DNA from: Lelliottia sp. WAP21
Lineage (GTDB): Bacteria > Pseudomonadota > Gammaproteobacteria > Enterobacterales > Enterobacteriaceae
DNA length: 64,000 bases
Assembly: GCF_020532665.2 (NCBI RefSeq)
Contig: NZ_JAIWPG020000012.1
Span: 1 to 64,000 of the forward strand
Direction: 5' to 3'
Of the stretch, positions 25,230 through 36,817 are shown piece by piece. Numbering within the stretch: position 1 is the stretch's first letter; each line of letters begins with the position of its first letter. The position numbers and the translations under genes were made by a program. The notes under the pieces are model-generated. The model was not told the origin of the DNA, searched no databases, and saw only the letters and a list, made by a program, of their open reading frames with translations.

Positions 25230-26486
25230 ATGATCAAGGCGACGGACAGAAAACTGGTAGTTGGACTGGAGATTGGCACCGCAAAGGTCGCCGCTTTAGT
25301 AGGGGAAGTTCTGCCCGACGGTATGGTCAATATCATTGGCGTGGGCAGTTGCCCGTCTCGTGGTATGGATAAAGGCGGGGTGAACGATCTTGAGTCGGTG
25401 GTGAAATGCGTACAGCGCGCCATCGATCAGGCTGAATTGATGGCTGATTGCCAGATTTCTTCCGTTTATCTGGCGCTTTCGGGTAAGCATATTAGCTGCC
25501 AGAACGAAATTGGCATGGTCCCGATTTCCGAAGAGGAAGTGACACAGGAAGATGTCGAAAACGTTGTGCACACGGCGAAATCCGTACGCGTGCGCGATGA
25601 GCATCGTGTTCTGCATGTTATCCCGCAGGAGTATGCAATCGACTATCAGGAGGGGATTAAAAACCCTGTCGGTCTTTCCGGCGTGCGAATGCAGGCAAAA
25701 GTGCACTTGATCACATGTCACAACGATATGGCGAAGAACATTGTTAAAGCCGTTGAACGTTGTGGCCTGAAAGTTGACCAACTTATTTTTGCGGGACTGG
25801 CGGCAAGCTATTCCGTACTGACTGAAGACGAACGTGAACTGGGCGTCTGTGTGGTCGATATCGGCGGTGGTACAATGGATATCGCCGTCTACACTGGCGG
25901 GGCCTTGCGCCACACGAAAGTGATCCCGTATGCCGGGAACGTGGTGACCAGCGATATTGCCTACGCCTTTGGTACGCCACCGAGCGATGCAGAGGCGATA
26001 AAAGTTCGCCACGGTTGCGCACTGGGGTCGATTGTCGGTAAAGATGAGAGCGTTGAAGTGCCGAGCGTAGGGGGGCGACCACCGCGCAGCCTGCAGCGCC
26101 AGACGCTGGCAGAGGTTATTGAGCCGCGCTACACCGAGCTGCTCAACCTGGTCAACGAAGAGATTTTACAGTTACAGGAACAGCTCCGTCAGCAGGGTGT
26201 GAAGCATCATCTTGCGGCGGGGATTGTATTAACCGGCGGCGCGGCGCAAATTGAAGGACTTGCGGCCTGTGCACAGCGGGTGTTCCATACGCAGGTTCGT
26301 ATTGGTGCGCCGCTGAATATTACCGGTTTAACGGATTACGCTCAGGAGCCGTACTATTCAACGGCTGTGGGCCTGCTTCATTATGGGAAAGAGTCCCACT
26401 TGAGTGGTGAAGCAGAAGTGGAAAAACGGGCGTCGGTCGGTTCATGGGTCAAACGACTCAATTCCTGGCTGCGAAAAGAGTTTTAA
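25230..26486 (+). CDS. ftsA: Cell division protein FtsA
   Basis: FtsA is an actin-like ATPase that tethers FtsZ to the membrane and recruits later divisome proteins. The 418 residues (E. coli has 420) show the actin-fold phosphate loops LVVGLEIGTAKVAALVGEV and VVDIGGGTMDIAVYTGG, the 1C subdomain, and a C-terminal amphipathic membrane-targeting helix (SWVKRLNSWLRKEF). The gene starts two bases after ftsQ and 60 bases before ftsZ. Confidence 0.97.
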   Translation: MIKATDRKLVVGLEIGTAKVAALVGEVLPDGMVNIIGVGSCPSRGMDKGGVNDLESVVKCVQRAIDQAELMADCQISSVYLALSGKHISCQNEIGMVPISEEEVTQEDVENVVHTAKSVRVRDEHRVLHVIPQEYAIDYQEGIKNPVGLSGVRMQAKVHLITCHNDMAKNIVKAVERCGLKVDQLIFAGLAASYSVLTEDERELGVCVVDIGGGTMDIAVYTGGALRHTKVIPYAGNVVTSDIAYAFGTPPSDAEAIKVRHGCALGSIVGKDESVEVPSVGGRPPRSLQRQTLAEVIEPRYTELLNLVNEEILQLQEQLRQQGVKHHLAAGIVLTGGAAQIEGLAACAQRVFHTQVRIGAPLNITGLTDYAQEPYYSTAVGLLHYGKESHLSGEAEVEKRASVGSWVKRLNSWLRKEF

Positions 26487-26546
26487 TTTTTAAAGAGACC
26501 GGAGAAAATTAGCGGTCTCAGGCGACAGGCACAACGGAGAGAAACT

Positions 26547-27698
26547 ATGTTTGAACCAATGGAATTAACCAACGACGCGGTGATTAAAGTCATCGGCGTC
26601 GGTGGCGGCGGCGGCAACGCCGTAGAGCATATGGTGCGTGAACGCATTGAAGGCGTTGAATTCTTTGCCGTCAACACCGATGCTCAGGCACTGCGCAAAA
26701 CAGCGGTAGGCCAGACGATTCAGATCGGCGGTGGCATCACCAAAGGTCTGGGTGCAGGCGCTAACCCGGAAGTGGGCCGCAATGCCGCTGAAGAAGATCG
26801 TGAAGCACTGCGTGCTGCGCTTGATGGTGCAGACATGGTGTTTATCGCTGCAGGTATGGGTGGCGGTACCGGTACCGGTGCTGCGCCTGTCGTGGCGGAA
26901 GTCGCAAAAGATTTGGGTATCCTGACCGTGGCCGTCGTGACCAAGCCTTTCAACTTTGAAGGCAAAAAACGTATGGCGTTCGCGGAGCAGGGTATCACCG
27001 AGCTGTCCAAGCATGTGGACTCGCTGATTACCATTCCGAACGACAAGTTGCTGAAAGTGCTGGGTCGCGGTATTTCCCTGCTTGACGCCTTCGGTGCGGC
27101 TAACGACGTGCTGAAAGGCGCCGTCCAGGGTATTGCCGAGCTGATTACCCGTCCGGGCCTGATGAACGTCGACTTTGCCGACGTGCGCACCGTGATGTCC
27201 GAAATGGGCTACGCGATGATGGGTTCTGGTGTGGCGAGCGGTGAAGACCGCGCAGAAGAAGCCGCTGAAATGGCTATCTCTTCTCCGCTGCTGGAAGATA
27301 TCGACCTGTCTGGCGCTCGTGGCGTGCTGGTTAACATCACGGCGGGCTTCGACCTGCGTCTGGACGAATTTGAAACGGTGGGTAACACCATCCGTGCATT
27401 TGCGTCTGATAACGCCACTGTCGTTATCGGTACGTCGCTCGACCCAGAAATGAACGACGAGCTGCGTGTAACCGTTGTTGCCACCGGTATCGGTATGGAC
27501 AAACGTCCAGAGATCACCCTGGTCACCAACAAACAGACTCAGCAACCGGTGATGGATCGTTACCAGCAGCACGGCATGGCTCCGCTTTCTCAGGAGCAGA
27601 AACCAGCCGCTAAAGTGGTTAATGACAACACGCCACAAACCGCGAAAGAACCGGATTATCTGGATATCCCAGCGTTCCTGCGTAAGCAAGCTGATTAA
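26547..27698 (+). CDS. ftsZ: Tubulin-like division GTPase FtsZ
   Basis: FtsZ polymerises into the cytokinetic Z ring. The 383 residues contain the GTP-binding core with [13 protein letters not shown] and the tubulin signature GGGTGTG in [16 protein letters not shown]. The synergy-loop segment is [13 protein letters not shown] variable linker runs from about residue 317, and the C-terminal peptide [15 protein letters not shown] binds FtsA, ZipA, ZapD and others. It has its own strong ribosome-binding site (GGAGA before ATG). All motifs are intact. Confidence 0.98.
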   Translation: MFEPMELTNDAVIKVIGVGGGGGNAVEHMVRERIEGVEFFAVNTDAQALRKTAVGQTIQIGGGITKGLGAGANPEVGRNAAEEDREALRAALDGADMVFIAAGMGGGTGTGAAPVVAEVAKDLGILTVAVVTKPFNFEGKKRMAFAEQGITELSKHVDSLITIPNDKLLKVLGRGISLLDAFGAANDVLKGAVQGIAELITRPGLMNVDFADVRTVMSEMGYAMMGSGVASGEDRAEEAAEMAISSPLLEDIDLSGARGVLVNITAGFDLRLDEFETVGNTIRAFASDNATVVIGTSLDPEMNDELRVTVVATGIGMDKRPEITLVTNKQTQQPVMDRYQQHGMAPLSQEQKPAAKVVNDNTPQTAKEPDYLDIPAFLRKQAD

Positions 27699-27778
27699 GA
27701 ATTAGCTGGAATTAGGGGATTTTCGCTCTTTGTGCTAAACTGGCCACCCGTTAGTGATATACACTCTCGGTTGGATAA

Positions 27779-28717
<939 letters not shown>

Positions 28718-28740
28718 CGGTTACATCCGTTTCGTAAATT

Positions 28741-28793
28741 CGACTGGTTTACCTGGTACTCTCTCCGGCCAGGGAAACCAGTCGTTTTTGTTT
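28741..28793 (+). terminator. Rho-independent terminator after lpxC
   Basis: Long arms, CGACTGGTTTACCTGG (28741-28756) and CCAGGGAAACCAGTCG (28769-28784), form a stable hairpin followed by TTTTTG. It marks the end of the dcw cluster, 24 bases after lpxC. Confidence 0.92.
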
Positions 28794-28995
28794 CTGCGTT
28801 TCAGCACGTTATTTCACTCTGACGTTACCTGCCCGGATACAGCCCGCTTGCGCGTTCGCTGCATTCTTGACCGTTTTTACCTTTCGCATAACGTCATTCC
28901 TGCTGCTGTGCTTTAGCTTTAGTGGTAATATCTCAACGCTAAAAAGAATACTTTGATGTAAGCCACTTCAGGCTTACCTTGTGATGGTGGATTAA

Positions 28996-29499
28996 GTGAG
29001 CGGAATTTTAACGCGCTGGCGACAACTTGGCAGACGTTACTTCTGGCCGCATCTCTTATTAGGGATGGTTGCGGCGAGCTTCGGCTTGCCTGCGCTCAGC
29101 AATACTGCCGAAGCTGCTGCCCCCGCAAAAACCGCCACCACCAAACACGATCTCTCGACGCGGGTTAATTTCTCTAATCTCGCGCTGCTTGAAGCCAATC
29201 GTCGTCCAAACTTTACCGTCGATTACTGGCATCAGCATGCTATCCGTACCGTCATTCGCCACCTTTCCTTTGCCATGGCACCACAGGCGCTGCCCGCCGT
29301 GGAAGAGTCTTTGCCGGTGCAGGCTCATCATCTTGCGTTGCTCGACACCTTAACCGGACTGCTGACGCAGGAAAGTAAGCCGCCGGTCATCGTCCGTCAG
29401 ATGGCGAAAACGCCTTTTGTTCCCCCTGAAAGCTTCTCCGTGCTGGCCTGGGTCAGCCAGGTGCAGGGTATCCGCGCCGGACCTCAACGCCTTAGTTAA
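28996..29499 (+). CDS. secM: SecA translation regulator SecM
   Basis: SecM is a secreted arrest peptide. Its translation stalls unless the chain is pulled by SecA, and the stall exposes the secA ribosome-binding site. This 167-residue protein starts at GTG and has a long signal sequence ending near ALSNTAEAA. The C-terminal arrest segment reads [17 protein letters not shown] (residues 147-163), matching the FxxxxWIxxxxGIRAGP pattern except Val153 in place of Ile. Upstream of it, the region is shorter and different in sequence from E. coli (170 residues). It lies 61 bases before secA. Confidence 0.93.
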   Translation: MSGILTRWRQLGRRYFWPHLLLGMVAASFGLPALSNTAEAAAPAKTATTKHDLSTRVNFSNLALLEANRRPNFTVDYWHQHAIRTVIRHLSFAMAPQALPAVEESLPVQAHHLALLDTLTGLLTQESKPPVIVRQMAKTPFVPPESFSVLAWVSQVQGIRAGPQRLS

Positions 29500-29560
29500 A
29501 TTAATTGTTTTTCAATACCTTAATTTATTAAACCCAATCTGGGGCGCTTGAGAATTTACT

Positions 29561-32266
29561 ATGCTAATCAAATTATTAACCAAAGTTTTCGGTAGTCGTA
29601 ACGATCGTACCCTGCGCCGCATGCGCAAAGCCGTCACCGTGATCAACGCAATGGAACCGGAGATGGAAAAACTCTCCGATGACGAACTGAAAGCCAAAAC
29701 CGGTGAGTTTCGTGAACGTCTGGCAAAAGGGGCAACGGTAGAAAGCCTGATCCCTGAAGCCTTTGCGGTCGTGCGCGAAGCCAGTAAGCGTGTCTTTGGT
29801 ATGCGTCACTTTGACGTTCAGCTGCTCGGCGGGATGGTGTTGAACGAACGCTGCATCGCGGAAATGCGTACCGGTGAAGGTAAAACGCTGACCGCAACGC
29901 TGCCTGCTTACCTTAACGCGCTGTCGGGTAAAGGCGTTCACGTGGTCACCGTCAACGACTATCTGGCGCAGCGTGATGCCGAAAACAACCGTCCTCTGTT
30001 CGAATTCCTCGGCATGAGCGTGGGCATCAACATGTCCGGCCTGCCTGCTCCCGCAAAACGCGAAGCGTACGCTGCCGACATCACCTACGGCACTAACAAC
30101 GAATACGGTTTTGACTACCTGCGCGACAACATGGCTTTCAGCCCGGAAGAGCGCGTACAGCGCAAACTGCACTATGCGCTGGTGGATGAAGTTGACTCAA
30201 TCTTAATCGATGAAGCACGTACCCCGCTGATCATCTCCGGCCCGGCTGAAGACAGCTCTGAGATGTATCGTAAAGTCGATAAAATCATTCCTCACCTGTT
30301 GCGTCAGGAAAAAGAAGACTCCGATACCTTCCAGGGTGAAGGCCACTTCTCCGTTGACGAAAAAGCGCGCCAGGTTAACCTGACAGAACGCGGCCTGATC
30401 CAAATCGAAGAGCTGCTGGTTCAGGAAGGCATTATGGAAGAGGGCGAGTCCTTGTACTCTCCAACGAACATTATGCTGATGCACCACGTCACCGCCGCGT
30501 TGCGTGCTCACGCCCTGTTCACCCGCGATGTTGATTACATTGTGAAAGATGGCGAAGTGATCATCGTCGATGAACACACCGGTCGTACCATGCAAGGACG
30601 CCGCTGGTCTGACGGCCTGCACCAGGCCGTTGAAGCCAAAGAAGGTGTGGATATTCAGAATGAGAACCAGACGCTGGCTTCCATTACCTTCCAGAACTAT
30701 TTCCGTCTCTACGAAAAACTCGCGGGGATGACGGGTACGGCGGATACGGAAGCCTTTGAATTCAGCTCAATTTATAAGCTGGATACCGTTGTTGTGCCAA
30801 CGAACCGCCCAATGATCCGTAAAGATATGCCGGATCTGGTCTATATGACCGAAGCGGAAAAAATTCAGGCGATCATTGAAGATATTCGCGAGCGCAGTGC
30901 GGCCGGCCAGCCGATTCTGGTGGGGACCATCTCCATCGAGAAATCCGAAGTCGTTTCTCACGAGCTGACCAAAGCGGGCATTGAGCACAACGTCCTGAAC
31001 GCCAAATTCCACGCCAAAGAAGCCGATATTGTTGCCCAGGCCGGTTACCCGTCCGCGGTGACGATTGCAACGAACATGGCGGGTCGTGGTACCGATATCG
31101 TGCTGGGTGGCAGCTGGCAGGCTGAAGTGGCCGAGCTTGAAAACCCAACCCCTGAACAGATTGCCCAGATCAAAGCAGACTGGCAGGTGCGTCATGATGC
31201 CGTACTGGCGTCAGGCGGTCTGCATATCATCGGCACCGAGCGTCATGAATCTCGCCGTATTGATAACCAGCTGCGTGGCCGTGCGGGTCGTCAGGGTGAT
31301 GCAGGTTCTTCCCGCTTCTATCTCTCCATGGAAGATGCGCTGATGCGTATCTTCGCCTCCGATCGTGTCTCGGGCATGATGCGTAAACTGGGTATGAAAC
31401 CAGGCGAAGCGATTGAACACCCATGGGTGACGAAAGCCATCGCCAATGCGCAGCGTAAAGTGGAAAGCCGCAACTTTGATATCCGTAAGCAGCTGCTGGA
31501 GTACGATGACGTCGCGAACGATCAGCGTCGTGCAATCTACACCCAGCGTAATGAACTGCTGGATGTGTCCGACGTCAGTGAAACCATCAACAGCATTCGT
31601 GAAGATGTGTTTAAAGTCACCATTGATGCCCATATTCCACCGCAGTCGCTGGAAGAAATGTGGGATATTGAAGGTCTTCAGGAACGCCTGAAAAATGACT
31701 TTGACCTGGAACTGCCAATCAAAGAGTGGCTGGATAAAGAGCCCGAGCTGCACGAAGAGACGCTGCGTGAGCGTATCCTCGAAAATGCTATCGAAGTCTA
31801 TCAGCGCAAAGAAGAAGTGGTCGGCACCGAGATGATGCGCCACTTCGAGAAAGGCGTGATGCTTCAAACGCTCGACTCCCTGTGGAAAGAGCACCTGGCG
31901 GCGATGGACTACCTGCGTCAGGGTATCCACCTGCGTGGCTATGCGCAGAAGGATCCTAAGCAGGAATACAAGCGTGAGTCCTTCGCCATGTTTGCGTCGA
32001 TGCTGGAATCACTGAAATATGAAGTGATCAGTACGCTGAGCAAGGTTCAGGTCCGCATGCCGGAAGAAGTTGAAGCAATGGAGCAGCAGCGTCGTGAAGA
32101 AGCTGAGCGTCTGGCGCAGATGCAACAGCTGAGCCATCAGACAGATGAAAGCGAAGCGGCTGCCGCTATTGCAGCACAAACGGGCGAACGCAAAGTTGGA
32201 CGTAACGATCCTTGCCCTTGCGGTTCCGGTAAAAAATATAAGTCATGCCATGGCCGTCTGAGCTAA
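29561..32266 (+). CDS. secA: Preprotein translocase ATPase SecA
   Basis: SecA drives post-translational export of preproteins through SecYEG. The 901 residues show Walker A in [16 protein letters not shown], the DEAD-like [15 protein letters not shown], the preprotein-crosslinking domain, helicase motif segments [14 protein letters not shown] and [13 protein letters not shown], and the C-terminal zinc/SecB-binding tail [14 protein letters not shown]. The intergenic stretch with secM should form the arrest-controlled stem that masks its ribosome-binding site. A terminator follows. Confidence 0.98.
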   Translation: MLIKLLTKVFGSRNDRTLRRMRKAVTVINAMEPEMEKLSDDELKAKTGEFRERLAKGATVESLIPEAFAVVREASKRVFGMRHFDVQLLGGMVLNERCIAEMRTGEGKTLTATLPAYLNALSGKGVHVVTVNDYLAQRDAENNRPLFEFLGMSVGINMSGLPAPAKREAYAADITYGTNNEYGFDYLRDNMAFSPEERVQRKLHYALVDEVDSILIDEARTPLIISGPAEDSSEMYRKVDKIIPHLLRQEKEDSDTFQGEGHFSVDEKARQVNLTERGLIQIEELLVQEGIMEEGESLYSPTNIMLMHHVTAALRAHALFTRDVDYIVKDGEVIIVDEHTGRTMQGRRWSDGLHQAVEAKEGVDIQNENQTLASITFQNYFRLYEKLAGMTGTADTEAFEFSSIYKLDTVVVPTNRPMIRKDMPDLVYMTEAEKIQAIIEDIRERSAAGQPILVGTISIEKSEVVSHELTKAGIEHNVLNAKFHAKEADIVAQAGYPSAVTIATNMAGRGTDIVLGGSWQAEVAELENPTPEQIAQIKADWQVRHDAVLASGGLHIIGTERHESRRIDNQLRGRAGRQGDAGSSRFYLSMEDALMRIFASDRVSGMMRKLGMKPGEAIEHPWVTKAIANAQRKVESRNFDIRKQLLEYDDVANDQRRAIYTQRNELLDVSDVSETINSIREDVFKVTIDAHIPPQSLEEMWDIEGLQERLKNDFDLELPIKEWLDKEPELHEETLRERILENAIEVYQRKEEVVGTEMMRHFEKGVMLQTLDSLWKEHLAAMDYLRQGIHLRGYAQKDPKQEYKRESFAMFASMLESLKYEVISTLSKVQVRMPEEVEAMEQQRREEAERLAQMQQLSHQTDESEAAAAIAAQTGERKVGRNDPCPCGSGKKYKSCHGRLS

Positions 32267-32283
32267 GAGCATCTCATCAATCG

Positions 32284-32311
32284 AAAAGGCGCAGATATCT
32301 GCGCCTTTTTT
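32284..32311 (+). terminator. Rho-independent terminator of secM-secA
   Basis: Arms AAAAGGCGCAGA and TCTGCGCCTTTT meet almost without a loop and run into TTTTTT. The hairpin lies 18 bases past secA and just upstream of mutT. Confidence 0.9.
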
Positions 32312-32326
32312 ATGGAAGTTATCGCT

Positions 32327-32719
32327 ATGAAAACGCTGCAAATCGCCGTCGGGATTATTCGTAATGCCGAGAACCACATCTTTATTACGCAACGTGATGC
32401 CAACGCCCACATGGCCAACAAGTGGGAGTTTCCGGGCGGGAAAATTGAATTGGGCGAAACACCCGAACAGGCACTGATACGGGAGTTACAGGAAGAGGTC
32501 GGGATCACGCCGCAGGGGGCGACGCTATTTGATAAGCTCGAATATCAGTTCCCGGATCGTCACATCACGCTCTGGTTCTGGTTAGTGGAGAACTGGGAAG
32601 GCGAACCGTGGGGTAAAGAAGGGCAGCCGGGGAATTGGGTTGCGCTGGAAACACTGGATGCCGATAAGTTTCCCCCTGCCAACGCGCCTGTGATTACCCG
32701 ATTAAAAGCCTGCCGATAG
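32327..32719 (+). CDS. mutT: 8-oxo-dGTP diphosphatase MutT
   Basis: MutT hydrolyses 8-oxo-dGTP to the monophosphate and so prevents A:T to C:G transversions. I chose ATG 32327 (MKTLQIAVGIIRNAENHIF), giving 130 residues against 129 in E. coli; a start at 32312 would overlap the terminator. The full Nudix box is present, GGKIELGETPEQALIRELQ followed by EEVGI. It shares the plus strand with secA but sits after a terminator, so readthrough or its own promoter must serve it. Confidence 0.96.
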   Translation: MKTLQIAVGIIRNAENHIFITQRDANAHMANKWEFPGGKIELGETPEQALIRELQEEVGITPQGATLFDKLEYQFPDRHITLWFWLVENWEGEPWGKEGQPGNWVALETLDADKFPPANAPVITRLKACR

Positions 32720-32746
32720 CAACGTCAACAGGCTTAAGGGCGACGG

Positions 32747-32941
32747 CTACTTTTGCTCTTCACTCCAGTCGTCGCTGTCGGATAAATCATTGGCGCTCGG
32801 AATACGTTTCTCTTCCGCTGCCCACTCGCCTAAATCAATGAGCTGGCAGCGCTTACAGCAAAACGGGCGATACGGGCTTATTTCTCCCCAGACAACGGAT
32901 TTTCCGCAGGTGGGACAATTCACAGTGATGATATCAGTCAT
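32747..32941 (-). CDS. yacG: DNA gyrase inhibitor YacG
   Basis: YacG is a small zinc protein that binds GyrB and inhibits gyrase in E. coli. The 64 residues contain a four-cysteine zinc site: Cys9 and Cys12 in CPTC, Cys28 and Cys32 in FCCKRC. The tail is acidic. It follows zapD by nine bases on the minus strand, in a coaE-zapD-yacG operon conserved in enterics. Confidence 0.95.
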   Translation of the reverse strand: MTDIITVNCPTCGKSVVWGEISPYRPFCCKRCQLIDLGEWAAEEKRIPSANDLSDSDDWSEEQK

Positions 32942-32950
32942 CAGAACTCC

Positions 32951-33694
32951 TTAGCAGCATGCCAGATCGAAATCGAGACGTTCTGGAACTGTCCCGTTTT
33001 CACTATCCAGCGGCATAAAACGAATGGCAAAACGGCTCTTATGTCCGGAAATTTGTGGATACAGCTGGTCAGCAAGCGCCAGATTGAGCCGCAGCAGGTC
33101 GGCATCATCGCCGTTGTCCTGGTAAAAACCGTTAAGGCTAGTTTGCTTGCGGAAAGGCGCAGACTGGCGGACCAGGTCGAGGATCAGGGAAAGTGCCTGA
33201 TTGACCGGTTCCAGGCTGTCCATCCAGCTTTTCACCTGCGCATCACGCTGTTCTTGCGGCATATGTAGCCAGATGTGCAGTGTCGGGAGATCGAAGCCGC
33301 AACACCCGCCGGGAATACTCAAACGCTGACGGACCAGGGCAATCAACCTGTCCTCACGTAAAAACTGCCCGACGCGCGGGGCGCTCAATAAAATGCTGCT
33401 GCTCTGCTTTAACTGCTGACGCAGTGAGTCGATGCGGCTGCGATCGACTCCTGGCACTTCTGCCCATGCCTGCAATTTACGCTGCTGTCGCTCAAGCTCT
33501 TTCAGCAGTTCGGTGCGGACATCCCCACGCTCGACCACGTCCAGTAAATCGCCAATGTTGCGAAAAAAATGCAGTGCGGTGGCGTAAGAATTAACAGGAA
33601 GGTGACAGGAAAGCTGTTGGTTCAGAAATTCAATGCGTAACCAGGTGCGCATTTTTTCATTGAGCGGATGCTCAAAGAGGACATGTGTGTTCAT
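32951..33694 (-). CDS. zapD: Cell division protein ZapD
   Basis: ZapD crosslinks FtsZ filaments at the division site by binding the FtsZ C-terminal tail. The 247-residue cytosolic protein matches the ZapD/YacF family along its length, beginning [24 protein letters not shown] and ending in a basic-acidic beta domain. The start codon overlaps the coaE stop by one base (TAATG), indicating coupled translation. Its partner FtsZ is encoded ~5 kb upstream in the window. Confidence 0.95.
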   Translation of the reverse strand: MNTHVLFEHPLNEKMRTWLRIEFLNQQLSCHLPVNSYATALHFFRNIGDLLDVVERGDVRTELLKELERQQRKLQAWAEVPGVDRSRIDSLRQQLKQSSSILLSAPRVGQFLREDRLIALVRQRLSIPGGCCGFDLPTLHIWLHMPQEQRDAQVKSWMDSLEPVNQALSLILDLVRQSAPFRKQTSLNGFYQDNGDDADLLRLNLALADQLYPQISGHKSRFAIRFMPLDSENGTVPERLDFDLACC

Positions 33695-34314
33695 TACGGT
33701 TTTTCCTGTGCAACGGCCTGCGCGGCGTACTTCAGATACTGCGCATGCAGGCGGGCAACATCCGATGCAATGGCATCGGGAGCGCCGTCATTATCAATAA
33801 CATCATCCGCTACGGCAAGGCGCGCTTCGCGCGTGGCCTGAGCGGCAAGAATTTGTTCAGCGTGTTGGCGTGAGACCTTATCGCGCGCCATGGTGCGCTG
33901 GATTTGCGTTTCAGGTGAAACATCCACCACCAGCACCCGATTCGCCTTTTTGTGAAGTTGATTCTCAACGAGCAGCGGCACAACCCAAAGAACATAGGCA
34001 GAGGTCGCTGAACGGATCTGGCGCTGGGTTTCCTGATGGATAATGGGGTGGAGCAGGGCGTTAAGCCACACTTTTTCTGAAGAATCAGAAAAGATGCATT
34101 CCCGAAGATGGCGACGATTAAGCGTCCCGTCTGCGTTAATCACCTCTTCACCGAAATGTGCGCGTATAGCATTGAGCGCAGGCATACCAGGCTCAACCAC
34201 CTGGCGGGCAATGACATCGGCATCAATTACAGCGATGCCCAGATGTAAAAAAGCGTCAGCAACGGTACTTTTTCCACTGCCGATGCCGCCTGTTAACGCA
34301 ACGATGTACCCCAT
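33694..34314 (-). CDS. coaE: Dephospho-CoA kinase
   Basis: CoaE phosphorylates dephospho-CoA in the last step of coenzyme A synthesis. The 206-residue protein has the P-loop GGIGSGKST (residues 9-17), the substrate segment [13 protein letters not shown] and the lid region with basic residues ([20 protein letters not shown]). It heads the coaE-zapD-yacG operon and is divergent from guaC across 228 bases. Confidence 0.97.
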   Translation of the reverse strand: MGYIVALTGGIGSGKSTVADAFLHLGIAVIDADVIARQVVEPGMPALNAIRAHFGEEVINADGTLNRRHLRECIFSDSSEKVWLNALLHPIIHQETQRQIRSATSAYVLWVVPLLVENQLHKKANRVLVVDVSPETQIQRTMARDKVSRQHAEQILAAQATREARLAVADDVIDNDGAPDAIASDVARLHAQYLKYAAQAVAQEKP

Positions 34315-34542
34315 TAAACGAAATCCTGGGAAATATTCATTATTGAAATCAATTGCTTGAAATTTAAACTTGTTTCAGTGAATGTTTAACGCTGATTACC
34401 TGCTTTTTACCAGGTAAATTTATAGGATTGTAGCGTAAAAAAAGAGAAATTCGCAGTCTTGCGGAGCAGGTATTAGTGCGTATGATAGCGTCACTGGAGT
34501 TGTGCTTTTAACAAATTTGCCTCTAACCCCAGGAATCCGCAC

Positions 34543-35586
34543 ATGCGTATCGAAGAAGATCTGAAGTTAGGTTTCAAAGACGTTCTTATCCGCCCTAAAC
34601 GCTCTACACTGAAAAGTCGCTCAGACGTTGAACTCGAACGTCAATTCACCTTCAAACATTCCGGTCAGACGTGGTCTGGTGTGCCTGTTATCGCCGCAAA
34701 CATGGATACCGTGGGTACCTTTACCATGGCCACCGCGCTGGCAGGGTTTGATATTCTCACCGCCGTGCATAAGCACTACAGCGTTGAAGAGTGGAATGCG
34801 TTTGTGGCCTCCTCTTCTGAAAATGTGCTCAAGCATGTGGTGGTGTCTACCGGGACCTCCGACGCAGATTTCGAGAAAACCAAACAAATTCTGATCGCAA
34901 ATCCAATGCTCAATTTCGTGTGCATTGACGTCGCTAATGGCTATTCCGAACATTTCGTTCAGTTCGTGAGCAAGGCTCGTCAGGCCTGGCCGACAAAAAC
35001 CATCATTGCGGGCAACGTCGTCACCGGTGAAATGTGCGAAGAGCTGATTCTCTCTGGCGCCGATATTGTGAAAGTGGGCATTGGCCCGGGTTCCGTGTGC
35101 ACCACACGCGTGAAAACCGGTGTCGGTTACCCGCAGCTTTCTGCGGTCATCGAATGTGCCGATGCCGCGCACGGTCTGGGCGGCCAGATCATCAGTGACG
35201 GCGGTTGTACTACTCCAGGTGATGTCGCGAAAGCCTTTGGTGGCGGCGCAGATTTCGTAATGCTGGGCGGTATGCTGGCAGGTCACGAAGAGAGCGGTGG
35301 TACCGTTGTAGAGGAAGATGGCGAGAAATTCATGCTGTTTTACGGCATGAGCTCGGAATCAGCCATGAACCGTCACGTAGGTGGCGTTGCGCAGTACCGT
35401 GCCGCAGAAGGCAAAACGGTAAAATTGCCGCTGCGCGGTCCTGTTGAGAACACGGCGCGCGATATTCTGGGCGGCCTGCGTTCAGCCTGTACCTACGTGG
35501 GTGCATCCCGTCTGAAAGAGCTGACTAAACGCACCACCTTTATTCGTGTGCAGGAACAAGAAAACCGCGTTTTCAATAGCCTGTAA
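34543..35586 (+). CDS. guaC: GMP reductase
   Basis: GuaC converts GMP to IMP with NADPH, returning guanine nucleotides to the adenine branch. The 347 residues fit the IMP dehydrogenase/GMP reductase TIM-barrel family without a CBS insert. The catalytic cysteine is in [16 protein letters not shown], followed by [26 protein letters not shown]. It is monocistronic; a strong inverted repeat separates it from the convergent hofC. Confidence 0.97.
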   Translation: MRIEEDLKLGFKDVLIRPKRSTLKSRSDVELERQFTFKHSGQTWSGVPVIAANMDTVGTFTMATALAGFDILTAVHKHYSVEEWNAFVASSSENVLKHVVVSTGTSDADFEKTKQILIANPMLNFVCIDVANGYSEHFVQFVSKARQAWPTKTIIAGNVVTGEMCEELILSGADIVKVGIGPGSVCTTRVKTGVGYPQLSAVIECADAAHGLGGQIISDGGCTTPGDVAKAFGGGADFVMLGGMLAGHEESGGTVVEEDGEKFMLFYGMSSESAMNRHVGGVAQYRAAEGKTVKLPLRGPVENTARDILGGLRSACTYVGASRLKELTKRTTFIRVQEQENRVFNSL

Positions 35587-35594
35587 TCGATTCA

Positions 35595-35620
35595 GGCTGG
35601 CGCCATTCTGTGCGCCAGCC
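35595..35620. terminator. Hairpin between convergent guaC and hofC
   Basis: Nine-base arms GGCTGGCGC and GCGCCAGCC flank an eight-base loop, eight bases past guaC and directly before the hofC stop. Neither strand shows a good T-run, so it may serve both convergent genes as a weak terminator. Confidence 0.6.
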
Positions 35621-36817
35621 CTATCCTGCACTCATCGCATCGCCTAAATGAAAAATAGGCAGGTACATGGCGACAACCAGCGTGCCGATAATGACTCCCG
35701 TCACAATCAACAGCAGCGGCTCCAGCAGCGAAGCCAGATTATCCGCGTGCTGAAATGTTTGCTCGTTATGGTGCTGCGCGAGATTGGCCAGCATTGTATC
35801 CAGCGCTCCCGACGCTTCCCCCGTCTTCACCAGTTGTACGCAAAGTGACGTAAACACCCCGGACGCTTTAAGCGATACCCAGATGGGCGCCCCCTGAGCG
35901 ACCTGGTCGTGGATTTCCTGCAGATGTTCTTGCCAGAGCAGACTGTCGACGGTCTCTTGTGTGCTCTCCAGACCCTGGAGGAACGCAATACCGGCCTGTT
36001 GGGTGAGTGACAACACGGTAAAGATTTGACTGAGCTTTTGCCCGCGCAGCAAAGTCCCTATGACCGGCAGGCGTAGCAGGATGCTCTGATAAACACGCTG
36101 CCAGCCAGGGTATCGTTGCAAGCGAGACTGGATGAGTACCGTCAACAGCAGTATGAAAAACAGCGCGATAGCGTGAGATTGCACCTGAGCCGCAAAGCTC
36201 ATCACCTTTTGCGTCAACCAGGGGAGCGGGGTGTTAAACGTTTTATAAATCGCGGCGAATTCCGGCAAGACTAAAAATACCATCGCCAGCACGACCACGG
36301 CTGCCAGCGTCAGGATAATGACGGGATAGCGCAGCGCTTTTTTCACTTTTGCGCTGAGTAACTGCTGATTTTTTTGCTGCTCTGCCAGCTTACGGCAGCA
36401 TTCGTCGAGCTTACCGGTCAGTTCGCCGGTTTTCATCATCGACACATAAAGGGGGGTAAAAACCTCCGGCCATTTTGCTAATGCTTCTGAAAAGGCCACA
36501 CCCGCGCTAAGTTCGTCCGCCAGACTTTTGAGCAAGGCCTGCCACTGCCCCAAAGGGTGCTGCTCTGCCAGCATCTGCAAAGCGTGAGCTAAGGTCAGCC
36601 CGGCCTGAAGCAACGTGGCAAGTTGCCTGAAAATTTCATAGCACTGCTCGCGCTGCCAGGACGGTGTAAAAAGGCTTCGCGACAGCGCGAGAGGATAAAT
36701 CTCGTTTTCCTGCAGGCGAACCATCGCAATTGCCCGTTCGGGTGCCCAGATTGTGCCTTCCTGACGTTCACCCTCGATCGTTAATGCGCGCCAGCGCCAG
36801 AGGTAATTATTCGCCAT
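35621..36817 (-). CDS. hofC: Type IV pilus assembly platform protein HofC (PilC-like)
   Basis: HofC belongs to the PilC/GspF family, the inner-membrane platform of type IV pili and type II secretion. I chose ATG 36817 (MANNYLWRWRALT), which overlaps the hofB end by 11 bases and gives 398 residues; a longer frame to 36892 runs inside hofB. Two GspF-type domains are visible, each with hydrophobic helices: LRYPVIILTLAAVVVLAMVF and, at the end, LLLIVTGVIIGTLVVAMYL. It is the last gene of ppdD-hofB-hofC. The function in enterics is poorly defined. Confidence 0.93.
   Translation of the reverse strand: MANNYLWRWRALTIEGERQEGTIWAPERAIAMVRLQENEIYPLALSRSLFTPSWQREQCYEIFRQLATLLQAGLTLAHALQMLAEQHPLGQWQALLKSLADELSAGVAFSEALAKWPEVFTPLYVSMMKTGELTGKLDECCRKLAEQQKNQQLLSAKVKKALRYPVIILTLAAVVVLAMVFLVLPEFAAIYKTFNTPLPWLTQKVMSFAAQVQSHAIALFFILLLTVLIQSRLQRYPGWQRVYQSILLRLPVIGTLLRGQKLSQIFTVLSLTQQAGIAFLQGLESTQETVDSLLWQEHLQEIHDQVAQGAPIWVSLKASGVFTSLCVQLVKTGEASGALDTMLANLAQHHNEQTFQHADNLASLLEPLLLIVTGVIIGTLVVAMYLPIFHLGDAMSAG

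Noticed and set aside
26565-27689. 374-codon antisense frame across ftsZ
   Set aside because: It is His/Arg/Gln-rich, typical of the reverse strand of a gene with strong codon bias; ftsZ on the other strand is beyond doubt.
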